Assembly: GCA_051745935.1 (NCBI GenBank)
Contig: JBNJEM010000059.1
Location: 1 to 20,827, forward strand
DNA: 20,827 nucleotides
Direction: 5' to 3'
Source: JBNJEM01 sp051745935
GTDB taxonomy: Bacteria; Planctomycetota; Planctomycetia; Pirellulales; Pirellulaceae
The notes under the pieces are model-generated. The model was not told the origin of the DNA and made no database searches. It saw only the letters and a program-made list of their open reading frames with translations. The position numbers were made by a program, and so were the translations under genes. Shown here one piece after another: positions 14,876-20,804 of the stretch (positions within the stretch are counted from its first letter, which is position 1; each line of letters starts with the position of its first letter).

Positions 14876-15254
14876 TCAACGCCGCATCGTTCTTCGCGCT
14901 GCTCGAAGTAAGTCGGTAATCTGCTTTTGGTGATCCTCCAATGTCTTGACCCACTCTCCCAAGGACTGCCGACCCGTTGGGCGTGATCTGGTAACACATT
15001 CCTGCAGGGCCGTTTTCGGAGAGATCCCAAGCCCCCACGACAAGTCCCTTCCATTCCATGGTCGTCTGTCTTCAGGAAGCGATAGCCCCCCGATACATCG
15101 GGCTTCTCGCCCAAGAAACTAGGCACATCTCCCCAATGCGTTCGGCGACCTGGTATCCATGCGGTGGCCCTTCAGTCAGGATCACCAGAATCGCCGGTTG
15201 AATCAGCCGGTCGCGACTGCCGCCCATACAGGGACAGTCAGCAAGCTTCAGTAT
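14876..15254 (-). pseudogene. PadR-family regulator, frameshifted
   Basis: Three minus-strand frames in succession spell a PadR-like winged-helix regulator. Frame one gives CPCMGGSRDRLIQPAIL and GPPHGYQVAERIGEM. Frame two gives PSFLGEKPDVSGGYRFLK. Frame three gives EWKGLVVGAWDLSENGPA and CYQITPNGSA. A return to another frame gives LGEWVKTLEDHQKQITDLL and ends at the TGA at 14876. This needs three frame changes, at about 15123 (an apparent TG duplication), about 15062 and about 14975. The expected start codon at 15254 reads ATA with AGGAG 8 nt upstream, as if ATG had mutated. It belongs to the Cys-containing PadR subgroup that, as I recall, often sits beside corrinoid or metal-related genes. 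It probably once controlled the downstream CobW and radical SAM genes. Sequencing indels could mimic some of this. Confidence 0.75.
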
Positions 15255-15299
15255 TAGACGCTCTCCTGTAGTGGAGATAGTCTTATACAGCCTCCGATT

Positions 15300-15328
15300 A
15301 TCGTAAGTGGCGGTATGCTGTCTGTCAA
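15300..15328 (-). promoter_or_regulatory. Sigma70-type promoter of the PadR/CobW/radical SAM cluster
   Basis: The minus strand has TTGACA (15328-15323), a 17-bp spacer, and TACGAT (15305-15300). The -35 is perfect and the -10 matches TATAAT at four positions. The predicted start lies about 40 nt before the PadR-like start. Between them a small inverted repeat TCTCC/GGAGA (about 15262-15276) overlaps the ribosome-binding region and could be a regulator site. Confidence 0.5.
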
Positions 15329-15452
15329 GGATGAAAGGATGAAAGCGGGCACGCTGCTTTTGGGGGTGCAGGCCCGCTTTCACGTCGAGATTTGAGTGCC
15401 TGGAATGTCAATCACTCTGATTTTCGGTGTGAATTTGCGGGCTTTGTGAAGG

Positions 15453-15670
15453 GTAGCCGTTCACGGGTGCCACTACACGGCCTGGACACAGGAGCCCGCA
15501 TGGATGCCATACAAACTGTCAGAAACACTACTCCTGGCCGTCGGTAGCGTGGAACGTAACGGACCACGGGACAAGCCCGTGGCATTTGCATCCGCCAAAG
15601 CCCTTTTTCAAGGTGTGCAACCGAAGCGCGAACCTCCGCGGATATCGGTCTATTGTCCGTGAACGGTTAC
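15453..15670. mobile_element. 218-bp MITE-like element, short form
   Basis: This is the second copy of the element at 6320-6571. Its termini GTAGCCGTTCACGG (15453-15466) and, reversed, GTAACCGTTCACGG (15657-15670) match at 13 of 14 positions. Compared with the long form it lacks 33 bp carrying the first internal palindrome and keeps the second (15564-15582). It lies between the divergent PadR promoter and the toxin-antitoxin pair, ending 54 bp before the antitoxin start. Confidence 0.7.
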
Positions 15671-15724
15671 AGTGAAGGATTCTGGCACGGGGAAGGCAAG
15701 CGAAAAGGCCAGTGGAGCGATGCG

Positions 15725-15955
15725 ATGCATTACCGTGGCAAGGTGCATGACGGGGTGGTTGTGCTCCATCCGGGGGTCCAGTTGCCGGATGGTTTGGAGG
15801 TGGTCGTCGAGCCTCTTGGAGCCACTTCCGGGCCGACGAGTCCGACCAGCTTGCCGGGGACGATGCGCAATGGGGTTCCGGTGTTTCCCCGGCGCGACAA
15901 TGGGGTGGTTCCAGGAATTGAACTGGTCAATCAACTCAGGGACGAGTCCGCGTGA
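15725..15955 (+). CDS. Putative VapB-type antitoxin
   Basis: The product is 76 residues and probably neutralises the PIN toxin encoded next. The N-terminal part, HYRGKVHDGVVVLHPG and LPDGLEVVVEPL, resembles small beta-type (DUF104/AbrB-like) antitoxins. The C-terminal RNGVPVFPRR and ELVNQLRDESA resemble the toxin-binding tails of planctomycete VapB proteins. The ATG at 15725 was chosen because GGAG lies 7 nt upstream; an in-frame ATG-like start at 15653 lies inside the MITE and adds 24 unlike residues. It overlaps the toxin gene by 4 bp (GTGA), the usual coupling for such pairs. The DNA-binding site for autoregulation was not identified. Confidence 0.72.
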   Translation: MHYRGKVHDGVVVLHPGVQLPDGLEVVVEPLGATSGPTSPTSLPGTMRNGVPVFPRRDNGVVPGIELVNQLRDESA

Positions 15956-16389
15956 CGTATTTGCTGGACATCAACGTCCTCGTGGCTCTGTTCGACGCAG
16001 CGCGCGCACACCACGACGCCGCACATCGCTGGTTCGCCGCTGTGGGCGCGGCGTCCTGGGCCACGTGTCCCATTACGGAGAACGGATTGGTCCGCGTATT
16101 GAGCAATCCGGCGTATCCGACCGGCTCCGCGAGTCCAATTGACGTGACCGACCGGCTGCGCACCTTCTGCAGTCAGCCGGGACATGCGTTTTGGTCGGAT
16201 GTTGTTTCGCTGACCGATTCCACTCTATTCGATGTCTCGCAGCTCCGCGGCCACCAACAAATCACCGATCTGTATCTGGCCGGATTAGCCGCGCGTCAAG
16301 GCGGCAAGTTGGCCCCGTTCGACGAGCACATTCCGCTGGTCGCGTTGGTCAACGTCCCGCCTGACATCGCTCTGGTAATCCCCGCCTGA
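15952..16389 (+). CDS. PIN-domain toxin, VapC-like ribonuclease
   Basis: The product is 145 residues, the normal length for VapC. The PIN-domain acidic residues that bind Mg2+ or Mn2+ are visible: D6 in YLLDINVLVALFD, E43 in ITENGLVRVL, D106 in HQQITDLYLAGLA, and D124 in LAPFDEHIP. It is expected to be a site-specific endoribonuclease (tRNA or rRNA in studied members) held inactive by the upstream antitoxin. The start is a GTG overlapping the antitoxin stop. All catalytic residues are present, so the toxin appears intact. Confidence 0.9.
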   Translation: MTYLLDINVLVALFDAARAHHDAAHRWFAAVGAASWATCPITENGLVRVLSNPAYPTGSASPIDVTDRLRTFCSQPGHAFWSDVVSLTDSTLFDVSQLRGHQQITDLYLAGLAARQGGKLAPFDEHIPLVALVNVPPDIALVIPA

Positions 16390-16457
16390 CGATCAGCAAT
16401 GAGGGGGAGTGGTACATGTACCGGCGCAGGCCAGGCAAAACAAGAATTAGTGGCTCA

Positions 16458-16802
16458 TCACAGCAACCCCTGAGTTCGATTAAGTGACATATGAGTGGCC
16501 CTTGGGTTGAGAGGGATGCTAACGCCGTCGGTTCCAGATACGACGATCCACTTCCCATCGGTCGTAAATTCCGCGGATACCGTCGGCGAGATATGCGTTC
16601 CTGCGATTTGAAGCTCTTCGTTCGATAGCAGCCTCCGAACGGAGCTTGATCCCACATGGACATCACCCTTCACTGACTCGGCCTCGCGACGTGCTTCGTT
16701 GCATCCAACCGCCCAAGGGGCGATTGCGACGACAATCGCAACAAGCCCAGAAAGTCTGTGGTGAAATCCGCTTTCCGCGCAAGATTTTATAGTCGACGTC
16801 AT
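16458..16802 (-). CDS. Small putative lipoprotein
   Basis: The product is 114 residues of unknown function. The N-terminus has a basic/polar stretch, a hydrophobic core LSGLVAIVVAIAPW (18-30) and a lipobox-like AVGC with the candidate lipidated cysteine at 34. The mature part includes SAEFTTDGKWIVVSGTDG, which could form a small beta domain. The ATG overlaps the TAA of the upstream ORF as TAATG, so it may be translated by re-initiation. An in-frame start 26 codons upstream is disfavoured because it would bury the signal peptide. No homologous family was recognised. Confidence 0.5.
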   Translation of the reverse strand: MTSTIKSCAESGFHHRLSGLVAIVVAIAPWAVGCNEARREAESVKGDVHVGSSSVRRLLSNEELQIAGTHISPTVSAEFTTDGKWIVVSGTDGVSIPLNPRATHMSLNRTQGLL

Positions 16803-17110
16803 TATATCATCAGGTTGAGAAGACGTTTCGATAGTGTCGACCACTCTCGCGGCCATTCCGACAGGTGCAGAATCCCACATGTAGAGGTCCGAAACAAGGC
16901 AAGGTCAGTCCGGCGGACGGCTCGCCCCTGCTGATGAGGGAAATCGCGAGTTGCCAACTGCTCCATGTCGCCCCCCGCCGCTGAAGTGTTAGGGCAATCA
17001 AGAACTTCAACAATTCCCAGGCGATTCCCGTTTTCGTCGACTAATTCGATTCCATCGGTCGCCTGTTCCAATTGGCGAATCTGATCGGCGGTTGCTACGA
17101 TACGAATCAT
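16802..17110 (-). CDS. Antitoxin-like small protein with an atypical C-terminus
   Basis: The product is 102 residues. The first 40 (IRIVATADQIRQLEQATD, ELVDENGNRLGIV) match a small planctomycete family, possibly antitoxins, whose members have an N-terminal helix and a beta-hairpin of this type. After about residue 40 the sequence is unlike that family. Another frame there reads WQLAISLISRGEPSAG, which looks more like the expected tail. A frameshift is therefore possible, leaving an out-of-frame C-terminus. It ends in the TAATG junction with the lipoprotein gene. Confidence 0.45.
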   Translation of the reverse strand: MIRIVATADQIRQLEQATDGIELVDENGNRLGIVEVLDCPNTSAAGGDMEQLATRDFPHQQGRAVRRTDLALFRTSTCGILHLSEWPREWSTLSKRLLNLMI

Positions 17111-17612
17111 ATTCCTGATCTCTACGGTTCCTTCTATGTTACGACTGGACGGCATCCAATACAATTACGAGCAGAACGGGTCCCTGGACCGGAACTACCG
17201 GTCCCGGGGGGCAAGTCGAACGCTGATTGGTGGCGGCCCGGTCAGCTTTGCCGTTACGCGGTCAAAGCATCAGGAGCCGTGTATGTGGGGGGGACGGCCT
17301 CTACTCTTGCGAGCCCCGAAAACACGCAATTCACGTTGAGGAACCGGTTGCACGCGAGGCGGAGATCTTCACCGTCGCCTACTCGTGTGCAAGTCGGCGA
17401 CGATCGTCTGCACGGACGGCGGAGACGAGACCGCGCTGCTGCGCGGTGCGGGCGGCTTCGAAAGCCGACGATAGAAAAGTGTTAACATACAGCCCCATCG
17501 CACATCGATCGTCGCGTCGATTTTCGTCCTGTCGCGCCCGATTGCGGCAGGTTGGGACGGCGTCCGTTGCACCATGCTTCCCCGGGACGCGGGCGATGGT
17601 ACAATCCCGGCT
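17111..17612. other. Intergenic region with a hairpin
   Basis: About 500 bp with no convincing gene. A perfect 7-bp stem GGACCGG/CCGGTCC with an AACTA loop lies at 17186-17204, without a following T-run on either strand. Short open frames to 17485 are not protein-like. Confidence 0.4.
17600..17605 (+). promoter_or_regulatory. Possible -10 box close to a start codon
   Basis: TACAAT lies only 7 nt before the ATG at 17613, and no ribosome-binding site is present. If used, transcription would begin at or next to the ATG and give a leaderless mRNA. The -35 region (TTCCCC at 16-bp spacing) is poor. This is motif-based inference. Confidence 0.28.
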
Positions 17613-17849
17613 ATGTACTTCGAGATTATCGGCGAGATCAGAAACGTTGAAACGATCGCGGCGGGGCGGGGTATCCGCACCCTGGCACAGGTCCGGAAGC
17701 GGTATGGGCGCGGTCGATGGCGAAAGCTCAAAGGCGAGGCGAGTGTACGTCTGGCAAGTGGCCGAATTCGTCGTGCGGAGGTGCATTGGTACGAGGCGCA
17801 CGGCGTAGGCAAGAAGGGGTTCAAGATGAAGCGTTTCCTGGATGACTGA
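17613..17849 (+). CDS. Small conserved protein, first of a two-gene pair
   Basis: The product is 78 residues and basic, with YFEIIGEIRNVETIAAG, KRYGRGRWRKLKGEASVRL and RRAEVHWYEAHGVGKKGFK. This pattern recurs in short proteins of Planctomycetota and Cyanobacteria that usually sit directly before the companion gene seen here. The function is unknown; a toxin-antitoxin role is possible from size and pairing only. The internal ATG at 17613 is preferred because it begins the conserved sequence. It is 2 bp from the next gene. Confidence 0.75.
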   Translation: MYFEIIGEIRNVETIAAGRGIRTLAQVRKRYGRGRWRKLKGEASVRLASGRIRRAEVHWYEAHGVGKKGFKMKRFLDD

Positions 17850-17851
17850 CC

Positions 17852-18082
17852 ATGACGCAAGAAAAGCAAACACCGCAATTCGTATTGTGCGTGCGGAATG
17901 AGGGGTGCGACGAGCTGGAACTCCGCAAGGCGTACCAAGTACTTCCTGACGCATCCGCCGTGGAAGAAGGCTATCTTCGGGTGATTGACGAATCGCGTGA
18001 GGATTACCTTTACCCGGCAGAGTACTTCGTGCCCATCGCGTTGCCGGACGCAATTGCCGAGCAGTTAGCCGTCCCCGCGTAA
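17852..18082 (+). CDS. Small conserved protein, second of a two-gene pair
   Basis: The product is 76 residues and acidic, with FVLCVRNEGCDELELRKAYQ, LPDASAVEEGYLRVIDESRE and DYLYPAEYFVPIALP. It is a compact beta-rich protein of a widespread uncharacterised family. Its acidity complements its basic partner, which suggests the two may bind each other. Its ATG follows the partner's stop after 2 nt, so they are one operon. No DNA-binding or catalytic motif is visible. Confidence 0.78.
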   Translation: MTQEKQTPQFVLCVRNEGCDELELRKAYQVLPDASAVEEGYLRVIDESREDYLYPAEYFVPIALPDAIAEQLAVPA

Positions 18083-18235
18083 CCAAGAGGTCAACCGGAG
18101 CGGCTAGATTTCCGGCGATTCCACAGTGGACGTGTTGGAAAGGTTCTCGGTCAGCCGGGCGTGTTCCTCATCGCCCGCCGCCCGGTTACCTCAAACGTTT
18201 ATGGCGATCAGGGATAAACAGGAAACCGAGATATC

Positions 18236-18803
18236 GTGGAACGCGATGGTCATTTGCACGAGGTGCTCGGCGGATATGCCAAGTTCCTTCAAGAAAAGAA
18301 CTTGGCGCTGGGTGCGGGAGTTCCTGCTCTTCGCCCACGCGCATGCCGGATATAGCTTCGAGCAGACGCTGGACCTGTTTCTGGCCGAAATGGGTGTGAG
18401 TGGGGCTGGCAGTACGTGTTCTCCGCCGACAAGGTGGCGATTGATCCTGCGGGTGGTAAGACGCGCCGGTATCACGTCTACGATCAGGACTTGCAGAAGG
18501 CGGTCCGTCGGGCGGCGCGAAAGGCAGGACTGACCAAGCATGTGACGTCGCACACCCTGCGCCACAGCTTCGCCACGCACCTGTTGATGAACGGCACGGA
18601 CAATCCGCGAAATCCAGGAACTGCTGGGCCACAAGAGCGTCGAGACGACGATGGTTTACACGCATGTGGTGCGGGAGCTGAAGACGAAGACGCGCAGTCC
18701 ACTTCCCAAAACTCGCGACACATGGGGGCGTTTCACGCCGCATCAACGCGAGGGCCAGAGCACCGGCACCTCCGCCGAGCATTTCCAAACTCGCCGGGGC
18801 TGA
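18236..18803 (+). pseudogene. Integron-type tyrosine recombinase, decayed
   Basis: Pieces of a phage/integron integrase appear in several frames. The N-terminal SAM-like part is split between GGYAKFLQEKNLA and, in another frame, VREFLLFAHAHAGYSFEQTL. A large deletion then joins directly to the catalytic part, YHVYDQDLQKAVRRAARKA and TSHTLRHSFATHLLMNGTD. A one-base insertion near 18604 moves the end into a third frame, IQELLGHKSVETTMVYTHVV, which carries the nucleophile tyrosine. The HxLRH box and GH...Y motif are visible, but the first catalytic arginine lies in the deleted segment. It is inactive as written. Confidence 0.8.
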
Positions 18804-18918
18804 CGTCGATTTTCAGAACCCAAAACGAGCGAGAACGCGGGCTGACGACTTCGGGCTAACCCAAGTCAAGCCGCGGGCGTTTCTGGGCCCGAGTATCGTC
18901 GCGACGTGAAGCGGGCCC

Positions 18919-19137
18919 TCACTGCCCCGCCTTCGCTGCGTACGCCCACCGCCACAGACTGCCAAACCGCCATTGGTCGGGCCAGTCGCACAGACCAGCC
19001 GTGTAGGCATTCCGCTCCACATACCTGACCCCTTTTTTGGCTTTTCTGACTGACCGTTTGGCACCAGCGTAGTTACAAGAATGAAAGTGCCATTCTGTCC
19101 GGACACGTTCTCTCTCCCAATCTTTCCTTTGCCACAA
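18919..19137 (-). pseudogene. REP-associated tyrosine transposase (RAYT) remnant
   Basis: The minus-strand frame ends with VRYVERNAYTAGLCDWPDQW and RFGSLWRW (core 18946-19029), which matches the C-terminal signature of Y1_Tnp/RAYT proteins. Upstream residues (HFHSCNYAGAKRSVRKAK) are only partly recognisable, and the catalytic HUH and Tyr region is missing. RAYTs are known to act on REP-type palindromes, so this relic matters for the palindromic repeats in the window. Confidence 0.65.
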
Positions 19138-19204
19138 CTCTGATTTAGAATATCCATGAGTGGTGGCCCATCAAACTCTTGCGCATAAGTAAGGAACCAA
19201 ATCC

Positions 19205-19759
19205 GTGAGCACGAATTTGCACCTTAGCGTCGCTGAATACGATCGGATGGTGGAGCGAGGTGCTTTCGATCATTTGGACCGAAAGATTGAGTTAATCTGC
19301 GGGGAAATTCGCGAAATGAATCCGGCTGGGCCTGTTCACGACGACTTGATTGCTTACTTGAATGAGTGGTCGGTCCACGCAACAGAGCGGCAAACGATTC
19401 GTGTCACCGTACAAACCGGGCTGGACTTGTCTGACTGGCACAGCCGTCCCGAGCCCGATCTTCTGTGGGTGCGGGCGGGACGCTATCGCGATCGACACCC
19501 AACTGCCGCCGACGTGAAGCTGGCAATTGAAGTTTTGGACAACAGTTTGCAGGCTGATTTGATCGAGAAGGCGGCGTTGTACGCAGAAGCTGGTATCGTC
19601 GAATATTGGATCGTCGACGCTAAAGGACAATGCGTGCATGTTTTTCGGAGTCCCCAGGCGGGCCAGTACTTGCAGCGCAGCGTTGCCAAGGTTGGTGAGT
19701 TCCTTTCACCATTGGAACCGTGCACCAACCCCTTGGATCTTCAAGACCTTTTCGTGTGA
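19205..19759 (+). CDS. Uma2-family (DUF820) putative endonuclease
   Basis: The product is 184 residues, the usual length for this PD-(D/E)XK-like family. Core elements are RKIELICGEIREMNPAGPVH near the N-terminus, RPEPDLLWVR (D85), LAIEVLDNS (E109) and LIEKAALYAEAGIVEYWIVD (K122). This matches the D...EV...K pattern of restriction-like nucleases. The usual serine-rich stretch after EV is replaced here by LDNS. The biological target is unknown; the family is greatly expanded in Planctomycetota and Cyanobacteria. The start is GTG at 19205 with AAGGA at 19191-19195, 9 nt upstream. It appears intact although surrounded by relics. Confidence 0.9.
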   Translation: MSTNLHLSVAEYDRMVERGAFDHLDRKIELICGEIREMNPAGPVHDDLIAYLNEWSVHATERQTIRVTVQTGLDLSDWHSRPEPDLLWVRAGRYRDRHPTAADVKLAIEVLDNSLQADLIEKAALYAEAGIVEYWIVDAKGQCVHVFRSPQAGQYLQRSVAKVGEFLSPLEPCTNPLDLQDLFV

Positions 19760-19805
19760 GAAACGGTTCTCGGGCGTCCTGATGGGCGACGCGTGATTTC
19801 GAGAT

Positions 19806-19970
19806 TCAAACGGCGACGCGATCGCGAATCCACGTCCGCTGCCTTTCGTACGAGCTGATGAACATGAACGAGTGCATCGTCAGCATCCCAACGCGCCCTT
19901 GCGGCGCGGCGAACTCGATGCAGCTCCGGGCCGCCTGGGTGAGGGTCTTCAGCCCCAGGTGGCGAGGCGG
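19806..19970 (-). pseudogene. PglX/Eco57I-like adenine methyltransferase fragment
   Basis: A minus-strand frame encodes LTQAARSCIEFAAPQGRVG followed by MLTMHSFMFISSYERQRTW and IRDRVAV, then a stop. The GRVGMLTMHSFMF...SYE pattern is characteristic of the methyltransferase core in BREX PglX and related Eco57I-type enzymes. Only about 50 of the more than 1000 residues normally present remain. Flanking frames do not continue the protein on either side. Confidence 0.6.
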
Positions 19971-20063
19971 GAAGTATGGAGGGTGTTGTCGGCATCACAT
20001 TTAGCCTATCAGAGTTGTTTACCCGCGGGACGGAGAAGCCCATGGGGTTCTCGGACGATCAGC

Positions 20064-20270
20064 CTACTGCATGTGGCTAAATCGATACGCCCTCCCCATC
20101 CGGGCGTAGTCGGCGACGATCATCACATCATACTCTCCGAGCAAGGCATAGATGTCTCTGACCCGCCCCCCCATCTTCTCGATCAGTTCCCGCGTCTTGC
20201 GAGTACGTTCCGAGGTGATTTTTCGGGCGAAACCTGACGAATACGTGCCGAACATCAAAAACGTTGCCAT
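20064..20270 (-). CDS. GYD-domain protein, C-terminally truncated
   Basis: The product is 68 residues. ATFLMFGTYSS, then ELIEKMGGRVRDIYALLGEY and DVMIVADY match the first two thirds of GYD-domain proteins, which are normally about 95-105 residues and of unknown function. After VADY the expected FP...AxxASxAL...GIxFxTSPA region is absent, and unlike sequence runs to a stop, so the gene is probably broken. The ATG at 20270 has GGGAG 6 nt upstream; an in-frame start 5 codons earlier is less likely. A 104-bp repeat ends 20 bp before the start, in the same orientation. Confidence 0.7.
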   Translation of the reverse strand: MATFLMFGTYSSGFARKITSERTRKTRELIEKMGGRVRDIYALLGEYDVMIVADYARMGRAYRFSHMQ

Positions 20271-20290
20271 TCGTGTCTCCCTCAATCAAG

Positions 20291-20394
20291 TATATTTCAG
20301 GCGGTTAAATTTTTCCGGGTGGAAAGCTGTCCGACGCAAGCCGTCCTCCCGTTGGTCGGACTCGCGGCGGAGAAAGTCATCCGCGACCGGTATT
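20291..20394 (-). repeat. 104-bp dispersed repeat, copy 5
   Basis: Read on the minus strand it begins ATACCGGTCGCGG (the first base of the usual TATA is changed) and ends CCGCCTGAAATATA. By eye it differs from the 6110 and 11932 copies at a few positions, including AATTTAACC for AATCCAACC. It ends 20 bp before the GYD start codon in the same orientation. Confidence 0.92.
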
Positions 20395-20448
20395 CCTATC
20401 GACGCGACTGGATCATGCTGCGCGAAGAACAGCTGGCGGGGCGCTTGC

Positions 20449-20485
20449 GGCGGTTCGTCTCGGGAAGGGATTCCCGAGCTACGGC
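20449..20485. repeat. 37-bp hairpin repeat, copy A
   Basis: It begins GGCGGTTCGTCTCGGGAA and contains a perfect 8-bp stem CTCGGGAA/TTCCCGAG with a GGGA loop. It matches 20768-20804 at 35 of 37 positions. Confidence 0.7.
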
Positions 20486-20767
20486 CGGCGGACGTGGCGG
20501 AGCTTCCCGGCGATCTGGTAGCTTGGGACTCCGTCCCGAGACGGAAGGCACCTTCATGCCCAGCCCGCGTCACGCCGCCACGGGGCATTCAGAGCCTTCG
20601 TCCGCCCGCGGCGCCCACGCCGTGCGCCGGGTGCATGGGCTGGCGGGGTTCCAGTCCGCGGACGTTGACGGCGTGGCCTGGTCGTTCGGGGTCTGCCGGG
20701 TTCGTTGACACGCCGCCGTACAGCTCGGCTGCCTCTTCGACGGGCGGGGGTCGTGGCGGGGTGTTCC

Positions 20768-20804
20768 GGCGGTTCGTCTCGGGAAAGGATTCCCGACCTA
20801 CGGC
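20768..20804. repeat. 37-bp hairpin repeat, copy B
   Basis: This is the partner of 20449-20485. One of its two differences breaks the outermost stem pair, leaving a TCGGGAA/TTCCCGA stem. The loop base has also changed. Confidence 0.7.

Noticed and set aside
14876..15254. Programmed frameshifting as an explanation for the PadR-like gene
   Set aside because: Three separate frame changes plus a lost start codon, without any slippery heptamer seen, fit decay or sequencing error much better.
17379..18086. 235-codon minus-strand frame across the small gene pair
   Set aside because: The plus-strand pair shows conserved protein sequence and operon spacing, while the antisense product has no recognisable feature.
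19741..20043. Minus-strand 100-codon ORF over the methyltransferase relic
   Set aside because: Its product is Arg/Pro-rich and without a motif, whereas another frame of the same stretch gives the clear PglX-like sequence.
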